From NCBI GenBank assembly GCA_040371205.1, contig AP031382.1:1175562-1239561 (forward strand): a stretch of 64,000 nt of DNA, read 5' to 3'. Each line of letters opens with the position of its first letter. Position 1 is the first letter of the stretch. Made by a program: the position numbers and the translations under genes. Positions 57,452 through 64,000 of the stretch are shown here, piece after piece. The notes below the pieces were generated by a model. It was not told the DNA's origin. It ran no database searches and saw only the letters and a program-made list of their open reading frames with translations. Source of the DNA: Rhodanobacter sp. Lineage in GTDB: Bacteria; Pseudomonadota; Gammaproteobacteria; Xanthomonadales; Rhodanobacteraceae.

Positions 57452-58854
57452 TTCGTACCCCAGTGCTTGCGCAGATTCATCATCTCGGCAAGGTAGCCCA
57501 GCACGCAGCCGGGCTGCAGCACGATGCCGTAGAACAGCGCGTAGACAATGAACCCGATCGGATTGCGGCGCACGCGCAAGCCCTGGGCGCGGAACATGTG
57601 CGATTGGATGTAGAACATCAGGTAATTCACGAGGCCGGCCATCGGCAGCACCAGCAGGGTCATCGGGCCGGCAATCCAGTAGATGCCGAACAGCGCCAGC
57701 ACGATGCCGGGAATGAAGAACAGCGTATAGGCCACGTCCATGTAGGGGAACAGCAGGTTCCACCACACGAAGACCGTGCTCATGCGCGGCTTGAACAGCA
57801 GGCTGCCGTGCACCTTGAATGCCTCGATCAGGCCGCGCGACCAGCGCTGCCGCTGGCGGATGAACTGGCGGAACGAGGTCGGCGCGTTGGTGAAGGTGAT
57901 CGCGTCCTCGCAGTAGCCCACGCGGTGGCCCGCCTTGAGGATCGCCCAGGTCAGCACGATGTCCTCGCCCACGCATTCCGGCCAGCCGCCGACCTCGCGC
58001 AGCACGTCGGTGCGGTACAGCGAGAACGCGCCCTGTGCGACCAGGGTGCCCTGGAACAGGCTCTGCAGGCGTTTGATCGAGGCGATGCCGTGGAAGTAGT
58101 CCCACTCCTGGATCTTGGTGACCAGGTTGAAACGCGAGTTGCGCAGCAGCACCGAGCCGGCCACGGCCGCGGTGTCCGGCGGGTCGCTGAGGAAGCGGCC
58201 GACCAGGTGGCGCAGCGCGCCCTTGTAGAGGAAGGAGTCGCCGTCCAGCGTGATGGTCAGCGGATGGGCGGCGACCTTCAGCCCCTGGTTCAGCGCGTTG
58301 GCCTTGCCGGCATTTTTCTCGAGGTCGATGACGGTCAGCCACGGGTAGGCCACCGAGGCCAGCTTGACCATGGTGCCGTCGGTCGAGCCGTCGTTGATCA
58401 CCACCACCTGCAGCGGGCCGGGATAGTCCTGCCGCTCGATCGACTCGATCGTGGAAAGGATCGAGGCCTCCTCGTTGTAGGCGGCCACCAGCAGGGTGAC
58501 CCCCGGAAACGGACCGGTCCAGGTGCGGGCGGGGCGCCGGTCGAGCAGGAGGCCGACCACCATGAATGCATTCATGAAGCCCGGCAGGATCGCCACGCCC
58601 CAGATCACCAGATGGGCGCCGACCGGGCCGATGATCGTGCCCAGTTCGCGGATCCACGGGATGGCCAGGCGCAGCGAGAAAGCGGTCCAGGCGAAGGCAG
58701 CCAGCAAGGTCAGCGCGAACTTGATGCGCACGGAGATGTAGTGCCTGCGCGGGGCACGTGCGGCCATGTCGACGGCTGGCGGCGCGGGCGCAGGCGGAGC
58801 CGGTTTCCCTGGCAGGGCCGAGTCCTTGTCTGTCGGGGCAAAGGGGAGATCCAT
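57448..58854 (-). CDS. Membrane glycosyltransferase family 2 (PgaC/BcsA-like polysaccharide synthase)
   Basis: The 468-residue processive GT2 enzyme has two N-terminal helices (about 45-100), then the catalytic core: TLLVAAYNEE, VVVINDGSTDGT, TLDGDSFL, GEDIVLTW and QRQRW (QxxRW, processivity motif), then three or four C-terminal helices. The acidic motifs are intact. No PilZ domain is attached. Start ATG 58854 has GGAG upstream. With the coupled exporter it forms an exopolysaccharide operon. A CRP-type operator lies 126 bases upstream, and c-di-GMP cyclases lie on both sides, suggesting c-di-GMP/Clp control. Confidence 0.85.
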   Translation of the reverse strand: MDLPFAPTDKDSALPGKPAPPAPAPPAVDMAARAPRRHYISVRIKFALTLLAAFAWTAFSLRLAIPWIRELGTIIGPVGAHLVIWGVAILPGFMNAFMVVGLLLDRRPARTWTGPFPGVTLLVAAYNEEASILSTIESIERQDYPGPLQVVVINDGSTDGTMVKLASVAYPWLTVIDLEKNAGKANALNQGLKVAAHPLTITLDGDSFLYKGALRHLVGRFLSDPPDTAAVAGSVLLRNSRFNLVTKIQEWDYFHGIASIKRLQSLFQGTLVAQGAFSLYRTDVLREVGGWPECVGEDIVLTWAILKAGHRVGYCEDAITFTNAPTSFRQFIRQRQRWSRGLIEAFKVHGSLLFKPRMSTVFVWWNLLFPYMDVAYTLFFIPGIVLALFGIYWIAGPMTLLVLPMAGLVNYLMFYIQSHMFRAQGLRVRRNPIGFIVYALFYGIVLQPGCVLGYLAEMMNLRKHWGTK

Positions 58855-58979
58855 GCGGTGTGGGGCTCGGTCCGGGCTGTTGCCGTCCGTCGCGGCCGTC
58901 CGGTGACGGCCGCGCTGTGCGGGAGGCGTGGCGGTTGGGGTGGGGTGGACAGGCTCTTTGCTGTAGGTAGGGGAAGCAG

Positions 58980-59003
58980 AAAATGTGCCATGCATCACAT
59001 TTT
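58980..59003. promoter_or_regulatory. CRP/Clp-family operator upstream of the polysaccharide operon
   Basis: Perfect 8-base arms AAAATGTG and CACATTTT around CCATGCAT. This matches the CRP consensus (AAATGTGA-N6-TCACATTT) at nearly every conserved position. In Xanthomonas the CRP homologue Clp binds such sites and controls exopolysaccharide genes in answer to c-di-GMP. It sits in the 430-base gene-free region 58855-59283, oriented to the polysaccharide genes on the minus strand. Confidence 0.7.
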
Positions 59004-59153
59004 CGGCGCAGGCGGGTCGGGGGCACTCCCGGTGCAAAGAGCGTGGCTGCGCGGGCATGTCTCTCGGCGGCGCAAAGGGATTGCACGGCATGCGCATGGC
59101 GCACGCGGTGCGTTAGCCCCCGATGCCCCGCGACGCACGGCAGATGTGCCCAT

Positions 59154-59171
59154 GCACGTCACATGACGTGC
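59154..59171. promoter_or_regulatory. GCACGTCA palindrome in the same intergenic region
   Basis: GCACGTCACATGACGTGC has 8-base perfect arms around two bases. It lies 150 bases from the CRP-like site and is not explained by any gene. It may be the operator of an unknown dimeric regulator. Confidence 0.4.
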
Positions 59172-59283
59172 GTCGGCAGGACGGGGCGCGTCAGCAAGCG
59201 GCAAGCGTGCTGGGACCGGGCGGGTTACGCAGGGGGTTTGGCCTGTGGCCGATGGGACGCGGGCCTGTGGCCAGGGGTGTGCC

Positions 59284-61152
59284 TCAGTCGCGTGTCGTCA
59301 GCTGCCCCTGCACCTCGTTGATCGAATCGCGGATGCGTTTGGAGAACACCGAGTCGAGGTGGTGGATCAGCACCAGCCGCTCGGTGGCGCGGGTCATCGC
59401 CACGTAGAGCAGGCGCGCCTCGTCCACCTCGCGCTGGCCTTCGTGCGGCAGCGAGCCGAGGCCGGGCACGATCACGAAGGGAAACTCCAGGCCCTTGCAG
59501 GAATGCATGGTGAGCAGCTTCACGCTGTCCTTCACCACGAACAGCGCCTGCTTGCCGCGCTCGTCGGCAAGGCTGGAGGGGATGTCGATGCGCGTCAGCG
59601 CTTCGTGCAGCTTCTCGCCTTCCCAGTTGTTGCGGTAGATCACCGCCATCTCGCTCCATGGGCGGCCGTGCGCGCGCTCGTCGCGCAGCTGGGCGATCAA
59701 CGCGTCGAGCTGGGCGGCGGCGGTGTCGGTGCGGATCAGTTCGGGCAGCGGGCCGCGGCGGCCGGCGCTTTCCGGGGCGATCAGCGGCACGCCGTCGTCG
59801 TCCTCGCTGCGCGCGGCGAGCAGCTCGCTGGCGAAGTTGCGGGCCACCGCGAGGATCTCCAGCGTGTTGCGGTAGTTGAGCTTGAGGATGGTGGTGCGCC
59901 CCTGCGCCTGCACGCCGAGGCTTTTCCAGCTGATGCGGCGGCGGTCCGCCTTGCCGTAGATGTTCTGCGCGTCGTCGTACAGCACCAGCAGCGAATTGGT
60001 GGCCGGGTCGATCATCTGCACGATCAGCTTGTACCAGTCCGGTTCGAAGTCATGGCCTTCGTCGATGAGCACGGCGCCGTACTGGAAGCGCGGGATCTGG
60101 CCCTTGTCCACGCCCTCGATCACCCGCTCCACCATCTGCTCGAAGAAGCGCTCGCCCTTGGGCGGCAGTTCCACGTGGTAGCTGGTGAGCATGCGCCGGC
60201 ACCAGCGGTGGAAGTTGTAGACCTGCACCTTGTCGCCGAGGCCGCGCTCGCCGATGAGCTGCTCCAGCCGCGCCGCCAGCGCCTTGTTGTAGCAGAGCAC
60301 CAGGATGGGCCGGCTCATCGAGCGCGCCAGCTGCATCGCGCGGAAGCCGAGGATCATGGTCTTGCCGGAGCCGGCCACACCGTGGATGACGCGGTGCTCG
60401 TCGCCCAGCGAGCGCGCGAGCTGCTCCTGCTGGGCGTCCATCACCTTCACCAGCTCGGGGATTTCCAGCGCCCGCGCGTCCTTGCCCTCGGCGGCGAACA
60501 GGCCGAACTGGCCGCTGCCCGGCTCCACGCGGATTTCGGGGAACAGGTGCCAGCGCACGCGGTCGATCTGCGGCAGGGTGAGCGCCACCGGGAACACCTG
60601 CGGGAACATGGCCCAGAGGCGCTCCTGGAAGGCTTCGGCATCCACCGTCTCGTAGAGTTCGTCACGGCAGATCGCCAGGTGCGCGGGAATCACCGCGTCC
60701 AACCCGCCGTCCTGGAACTGGTGGCGCGTGATGTTGGCCAGCACCACGCCGTAGCCCCAGGGCATGACCAGCTTGCCGGCGTGGCGGTGGCCGTCGGGAT
60801 AGCGCAGCGCCGGGTCACGCTCCAGCACCACGCCGACCTCCAGCGCATAGGCGCGTGCCTGCAGCAGCGGATTGGTCGCAGTGGTCAGGCCGCGCTCGGT
60901 GACCAGGGTGAACTGGGTCTTGTCGGCGTGGCGGATGGTGTCGGCCTTCCAGTCCTTCACCTCCAGCACCAGCAGACCGCGGCGTGGGTGGAGCACCACG
61001 AAGTCGGGCTGGCGCTGCTTCAGGCCCACAGGCACGTCGTACCAGAGCAGGTAGTCGTCCTCCAGTTTCTGTTCCAGCCGTTCGGATACGCGCTTCTCGC
61101 CGCCGGTCATGCGCGGCAGGCAACTGTTGCGGGAGGGGATCAGCGTGGCCAT
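59284..61152 (-). CDS. NERD domain plus superfamily 1 helicase
   Basis: The 622-residue protein has an N-terminal NERD nuclease-like domain (QPDFVVLHPRRGLLVLEVKDW, with Asp50, Glu64 and Lys66 of the PD-(D/E)XK core) joined to a UvrD/Rep-like helicase with Walker A GVAGSGKT, Walker B VLIDEGHD, LNYRNTLEIL and motif VI LLYVAMTRATERL. Such fusions are found in DNA repair and in defence islands. The ATG at 61152 is chosen because it precedes TLIPSRNSCLPRM, typical for the family; an in-frame ATG lies 18 codons upstream. The gene stands alone. Confidence 0.85.
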   Translation of the reverse strand: MATLIPSRNSCLPRMTGGEKRVSERLEQKLEDDYLLWYDVPVGLKQRQPDFVVLHPRRGLLVLEVKDWKADTIRHADKTQFTLVTERGLTTATNPLLQARAYALEVGVVLERDPALRYPDGHRHAGKLVMPWGYGVVLANITRHQFQDGGLDAVIPAHLAICRDELYETVDAEAFQERLWAMFPQVFPVALTLPQIDRVRWHLFPEIRVEPGSGQFGLFAAEGKDARALEIPELVKVMDAQQEQLARSLGDEHRVIHGVAGSGKTMILGFRAMQLARSMSRPILVLCYNKALAARLEQLIGERGLGDKVQVYNFHRWCRRMLTSYHVELPPKGERFFEQMVERVIEGVDKGQIPRFQYGAVLIDEGHDFEPDWYKLIVQMIDPATNSLLVLYDDAQNIYGKADRRRISWKSLGVQAQGRTTILKLNYRNTLEILAVARNFASELLAARSEDDDGVPLIAPESAGRRGPLPELIRTDTAAAQLDALIAQLRDERAHGRPWSEMAVIYRNNWEGEKLHEALTRIDIPSSLADERGKQALFVVKDSVKLLTMHSCKGLEFPFVIVPGLGSLPHEGQREVDEARLLYVAMTRATERLVLIHHLDSVFSKRIRDSINEVQGQLTTRD

Positions 61153-61306
61153 GCCGGCTTCCGTAAGGGGCTTGCCGGAAAGTAGCCGAATGGGTGGGAC
61201 TGTCAACGGCGGCGCCCGGCGCCGGGAAATGTGAACTGTTTCTCATGTTGGGTGGACAATGGCCGATAATCGTTCGAGGCCCCGGGCGCTTGCCAAGGGA
61301 GGGCGG

Positions 61307-62491
61307 ATGCCGGTCTTGGTGCAAAACCTGTCGTTGCTCGGCGCCATGCAGGCGGCGACAGTGGCATTGATGCTGTGGCTGGGCGTGCGCTCGGACGAGA
61401 GTCGGGCGGTGCGCAGCCTGCACCTGCGCGCCAGTGCACTGGCGGTGGAGGCGGCGGGCTACGCGGCGCTGGCGTTCCGGGAATACTTGCCGCACGGCGT
61501 GTTGTTGTTGGGGGGGAATGCCCTCAACCTGCTGGCGCAGGCGATGAGCGTGATCGCGTTGCGCATGCTGCTGGACGTGCCGCTGCGCTGGCGCGCGGTC
61601 GTCGCCATCGGCGTGGCCGGCTGGGGCGGCGTGGCCTGGTTTGCGATGGTGCAGCCCGACTACCAGAGTCGCGTGTTCTGGGGGTCGGCGACCATCGCCT
61701 GCTACCTGCTGCTCAATATTGACGCGCTGCTGCGCGACCGCCGCGACCGCTGGTCGCGGGCCCGTCACACGCTGCTGTGGATCTTCGGCCTCTCGCTGCT
61801 GTTGCTGGTGTGGCGCAACGGCGAGATGTGGCTGATGCCCACGCGCCTGAGCAGCGTGCTCGCGCCAAGCCCGGTCAACGTGTTCTGGATGCTGCTGTCG
61901 GGCATGCAGTCGCTGTTCTACGGCCTGGGCTTCCTGCTTTTGTACAACGAGCTGCTGCAGCGCGAACTGCAAGTGATGGCGCGCGTCGATTCGCTGACCG
62001 GTGTGCCGAACCGGCTCGCGCTGGAGGAGCGCTACGCCGGCATGTTGGCCGCGCCCGGCACGGCGCAGGCGCCGTTCTGCCTGCTGCTGCTGGACATCGA
62101 CCACTTCAAGAGCGTCAACGACCGCTTCGGGCACGACTGCGGCGACAAGGCGCTGAAGGCGTTGACGCGCCGCGTGCGCGGCGTGCTGCGCGGCGGGGAC
62201 ATGGTCGGCCGGCTGGGCGGCGAGGAGTTCATCGTGCTGGCGCCGGACATGCACTGGGGCGCCGGCCAGGCGCTGGCCGAACGCATCCGTGCGGCGGTGG
62301 CAGGCACGCCGGTGCCGATCGACGGCTACGAGCTGCCGCTCACCGTGTCGGTGGGTGTAGCCGAGGCCGAGCCGCACGAGCGCGACATGTCCACCACGTT
62401 GCGGCGCGCCGACAAGGCGCTCTATGTCGCCAAGCACGGCGGCCGCAACCGCGTGGAAGTGGCGCCGCGCTATGACGGCGGCCTGGCCTGA
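61307..62491 (+). CDS. Diguanylate cyclase with N-terminal membrane sensor
   Basis: The 394-residue protein has six or seven hydrophobic helices in residues 5-215 and a GGDEF domain from about 225: DSLTGVPNRLALEER, LLDIDHFKSVNDRFGHDCGD and GGEEF (304-308), with an intact I-site RGGD five residues earlier. It should make c-di-GMP. The start is ATG 61307 with a GGAGGG ribosome site; an open frame reaches 61259. It is divergent from the NERD-helicase. The membrane module is not recognised. Confidence 0.9.
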   Translation: MPVLVQNLSLLGAMQAATVALMLWLGVRSDESRAVRSLHLRASALAVEAAGYAALAFREYLPHGVLLLGGNALNLLAQAMSVIALRMLLDVPLRWRAVVAIGVAGWGGVAWFAMVQPDYQSRVFWGSATIACYLLLNIDALLRDRRDRWSRARHTLLWIFGLSLLLLVWRNGEMWLMPTRLSSVLAPSPVNVFWMLLSGMQSLFYGLGFLLLYNELLQRELQVMARVDSLTGVPNRLALEERYAGMLAAPGTAQAPFCLLLLDIDHFKSVNDRFGHDCGDKALKALTRRVRGVLRGGDMVGRLGGEEFIVLAPDMHWGAGQALAERIRAAVAGTPVPIDGYELPLTVSVGVAEAEPHERDMSTTLRRADKALYVAKHGGRNRVEVAPRYDGGLA

Positions 62492-62546
62492 GATAGGTCC
62501 AGCGGTTATTTGCAGCGCACGGAACGAAGTGCTATTGATGGACGCC

Positions 62547-62627
62547 ATGACCCACACCGCCCGCCAGTACTTTTGGTTTTATGGCTATCCGAAGCCGCTG
62601 GCGGAGGCATGGGTGCGATCGTCCTGA
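62547..62627 (+). CDS. Aromatic-rich leader peptide of the DAHP synthase attenuator
   Basis: A 26-residue ORF, MTHTARQYFWFYGYPKPLAE then AWVRSS. Six of nine consecutive residues (QYFWFYGYP) are Tyr, Phe or Trp, far beyond chance. A GATGGA ribosome site lies just before the ATG. It ends 24 bases before the attenuator terminator and 89 bases before aroG. Ribosome stalling at the aromatic codons when charged Phe, Tyr or Trp tRNA is short would favour the antiterminator. An alternative ATG lies three codons upstream. Confidence 0.85.
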   Translation: MTHTARQYFWFYGYPKPLAEAWVRSS

Positions 62628-62683
62628 CGAAACACTGAAACCCCATCCCGAAAGCCGCCAGCCACCCGCAAGGCGGCTTTTTT
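62597..62683 (+). promoter_or_regulatory. Transcription attenuator (antiterminator/terminator) of aroG
   Basis: The terminator hairpin is AAAGCCGCC (62651-62659) with GGCGGCTTT (62672-62680) followed by a T run. GCTGGCGG (62597-62604), inside the leader peptide's 3' part, is the exact reverse complement of CCGCCAGC (62655-62662), the left arm of the terminator, so it can form an antiterminator instead. Together with the leader peptide this is a complete amino-acid attenuator. Confidence 0.82.
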
Positions 62684-62715
62684 CATGGCCGCCGACCCGC
62701 CCGAGGAAAGCCGCC

Positions 62716-63795
62716 ATGTCCCACGCTGCCACCGACGACCTGCGCATCCGCAGCATCCATCCGCTCGCCACGCCCGCCGAGGTGATGGACGAGTACCCCG
62801 CCACCGACGCCGTGCTGGACACCGTAGGCAACGCGCGCACGGCCTTGCACCGCATCCTGGCCGGCGCCGACGACCGCCTCGCGGTGGTGATCGGGCCGTG
62901 CTCCATCCACGATCCGCGCGCGGCGCTGGACTACGCACGGCGATTGGCGGAGCAACGCGCTCGCCTCGGCGGCGAGCTGGAGATCGTGATGCGCGTGTAC
63001 TTCGAGAAGCCGCGCACCACGGTGGGCTGGAAGGGGCTGATCAACGATCCCGATCTCGACGGCAGTTTCCGCATCAACAAGGGCCTGCGCGTGGCGCGCC
63101 AACTGCTGTGCGACATCAATGCGCTGGGCATGCCGGCGGGTTGCGAGTTCCTGGACATCATTTCGCCGCAGTACCTCGCCGACCTGGTGGCCTGGGGCGC
63201 GATCGGCGCACGTACTACCGAGAGCCAGATCCATCGCGAGATGGCCTCGGGGCTGTCGTGCCCGGTAGGCTTCAAGAACGGCACCGACGGCAACGTGAAG
63301 GTGGCGGTGGACGCGGTGCAGGCGGCGTCGCATCCGCACCATTTCCTCGCCGTGACCAAGCAAGGGCAGGCCGCCATCGCCGCCACCCGCGGCAACCGCG
63401 ACTGCCATGTGATCCTGCGTGGCGGCAAGCTGCCGAACTACGACGCGGCGAGCGTGGAGTCGACCTGTGCCGCCATCGGCAAGGCCGGCTTGCCGGCGCG
63501 CGTGATGGTCGACGCCAGCCACGCCAACAGCGGCAAGAATCCCGAAAACCAGCCGCGGGTGATCGCCGACATCGCGGCGCAGATCGAGGCTGGCGAGCAC
63601 CGCATCGTGGGCGCGATGGTGGAAAGCCATCTCGTCGCGGGGCGCCAGGAGCTGGTGGACGGCCAGACGCTGACCTACGGCCAGAGCATCACCGACGGTT
63701 GCCTCGGCTGGGACGACTCGCTGCGCGTGCTGGAGCGGCTGGCCGCCGCGGTGCGGCGCCGGCGCGGGACGGCGAAGGACGAACTGGCGGCGTGA
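62716..63795 (+). CDS. aroG: 3-deoxy-7-phosphoheptulonate (DAHP) synthase, class I
   Basis: The 359-residue enzyme condenses phosphoenolpyruvate and erythrose 4-phosphate in the first step of aromatic amino acid synthesis. Diagnostic stretches are VVIGPCSIHDPRAALDYA, MRVYFEKPRTTVGWKG, IGARTTESQIHREMASGLSCPVGFKNGTDG, and DASHANSGKNP, IVGAMVESHLV. Length and order equal E. coli AroG-type enzymes; which amino acid inhibits it cannot be told. GAGGAAAG precedes the ATG at 62716. Its expression is governed by the attenuator just upstream; all of Phe, Tyr and Trp codons are in the leader. Confidence 0.94.
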   Translation: MSHAATDDLRIRSIHPLATPAEVMDEYPATDAVLDTVGNARTALHRILAGADDRLAVVIGPCSIHDPRAALDYARRLAEQRARLGGELEIVMRVYFEKPRTTVGWKGLINDPDLDGSFRINKGLRVARQLLCDINALGMPAGCEFLDIISPQYLADLVAWGAIGARTTESQIHREMASGLSCPVGFKNGTDGNVKVAVDAVQAASHPHHFLAVTKQGQAAIAATRGNRDCHVILRGGKLPNYDAASVESTCAAIGKAGLPARVMVDASHANSGKNPENQPRVIADIAAQIEAGEHRIVGAMVESHLVAGRQELVDGQTLTYGQSITDGCLGWDDSLRVLERLAAAVRRRRGTAKDELAA

Positions 63796-63861
63796 GGGCG
63801 GTATCCTTGGCGCCCTGTCCAGGGAGATCGCCATGCATCACCAGTCTGCGGAGTCGCGCGC

Positions 63862-64000
63862 ATGACCGCCACCGCATCGAAGCCGCGGCGGTTCCGGCTG
63901 CTGCACTTCATCCGCGGGCGGCCGCGGCTGAGCATCTGCACGGTGGTGTTCGCGCTGACTACCGCGGTGCTGCTCATGATGCGCATGCGCATGGCATCGG
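63862..64000 (+). CDS. DUF1345-like membrane protein, 5' part only
   Basis: A frame starts at ATG 63862 and runs to the window end (46 codons): TASKPRRFRLLHFIRGRPRL then SICTVVFALTTAVLLMM. A basic start containing F-x-R-x-RPRL before a hydrophobic helix resembles DUF1345 family inner membrane proteins. The assignment is tentative because only the beginning is seen. Confidence 0.5.
   Translation, partial: MTATASKPRRFRLLHFIRGRPRLSICTVVFALTTAVLLMMRMRMAS

Noticed and set aside
56036-59104. An open frame of about 1,020 codons suggesting one giant polysaccharide protein
   Set aside because: The exporter begins at 57451 with a clear signal peptide; the upstream part is a shadow frame of the glycosyltransferase gene.

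Overview
The window is high-GC chromosomal DNA from a gammaproteobacterium. The gene set (minCDE, bpt, purT, rlmKL, an aromatic-leader DAHP synthase, an SCO/PCuAC copper pair, a GldA-like transporter, DUF6491 and DUF885 proteins, TPR-GGDEF proteins) suits the Rhodanobacteraceae/Xanthomonadaceae (Rhodanobacter, Dyella, Luteibacter-like). This assignment is inferred from gene content and base composition; no rRNA or intact tRNA is present to confirm it.

Bases 1 to about 17,260 are accessory DNA. In order they hold an unlisted polytopic membrane protein cut by the left edge, a MobQ-type relaxase, two perfect DnaA boxes, a Vsr-fold nuclease followed by a superfamily 1 helicase, two overlapping convergent genes of which one carries a HEPN-type RNGIVH motif, a cluster of CTGGCCA repeats, an IS21-family istAB pair, a lipoprotein/membrane-protein pair divergent from an XRE regulator, a tRNA-Ser 3' end (an attachment-site scar) and a truncated integrase. 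Next comes an AT-richer two-gene block (methyltransferase and GNAT acetyltransferase, convergent) flanked by inverted copies of a Xer-like site. It abuts a tyrosine recombinase whose upstream region was hit by an IS3-family element with a nonsense mutation in orfA. The geometry fits an invertible switch or a dif-type module.

From about 17,300 onward the DNA is backbone. A fluoride riboswitch controls two crcB genes, a DUF190 gene and, just after them, a cyclopropane fatty acid synthase. Then follow a DUF2235 hydrolase, a DUF885 protein, a heptosyltransferase-like GT9 enzyme, a GNAT-minC-minD-minE operon, a LuxR-type two-component system, an SRPBCC protein, a Gld-like ABC exporter, respiratory copper assembly genes, a ribbon-helix-helix/SPFH operon with a perfect palindrome, purT, an FMN glutamate-synthase-like protein, bpt, tesB, an amidase and rlmKL.

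The right third is signalling and natural-product territory. A split borosin pair (SonM-like peptide N-methyltransferase and separate precursor) is followed closely by two tandem TPR-GGDEF diguanylate cyclases. An exopolysaccharide export/synthase pair has a near-consensus CRP/Clp operator upstream. A NERD-helicase and a third diguanylate cyclase follow. Last is a DAHP synthase gene preceded by a leader peptide reading QYFWFYGYP and a terminator/antiterminator, a transcription attenuator. The most promising items are the recombinase-flanked two-gene module, the borosin/diguanylate-cyclase locus and the nuclease-helicase and HEPN genes.
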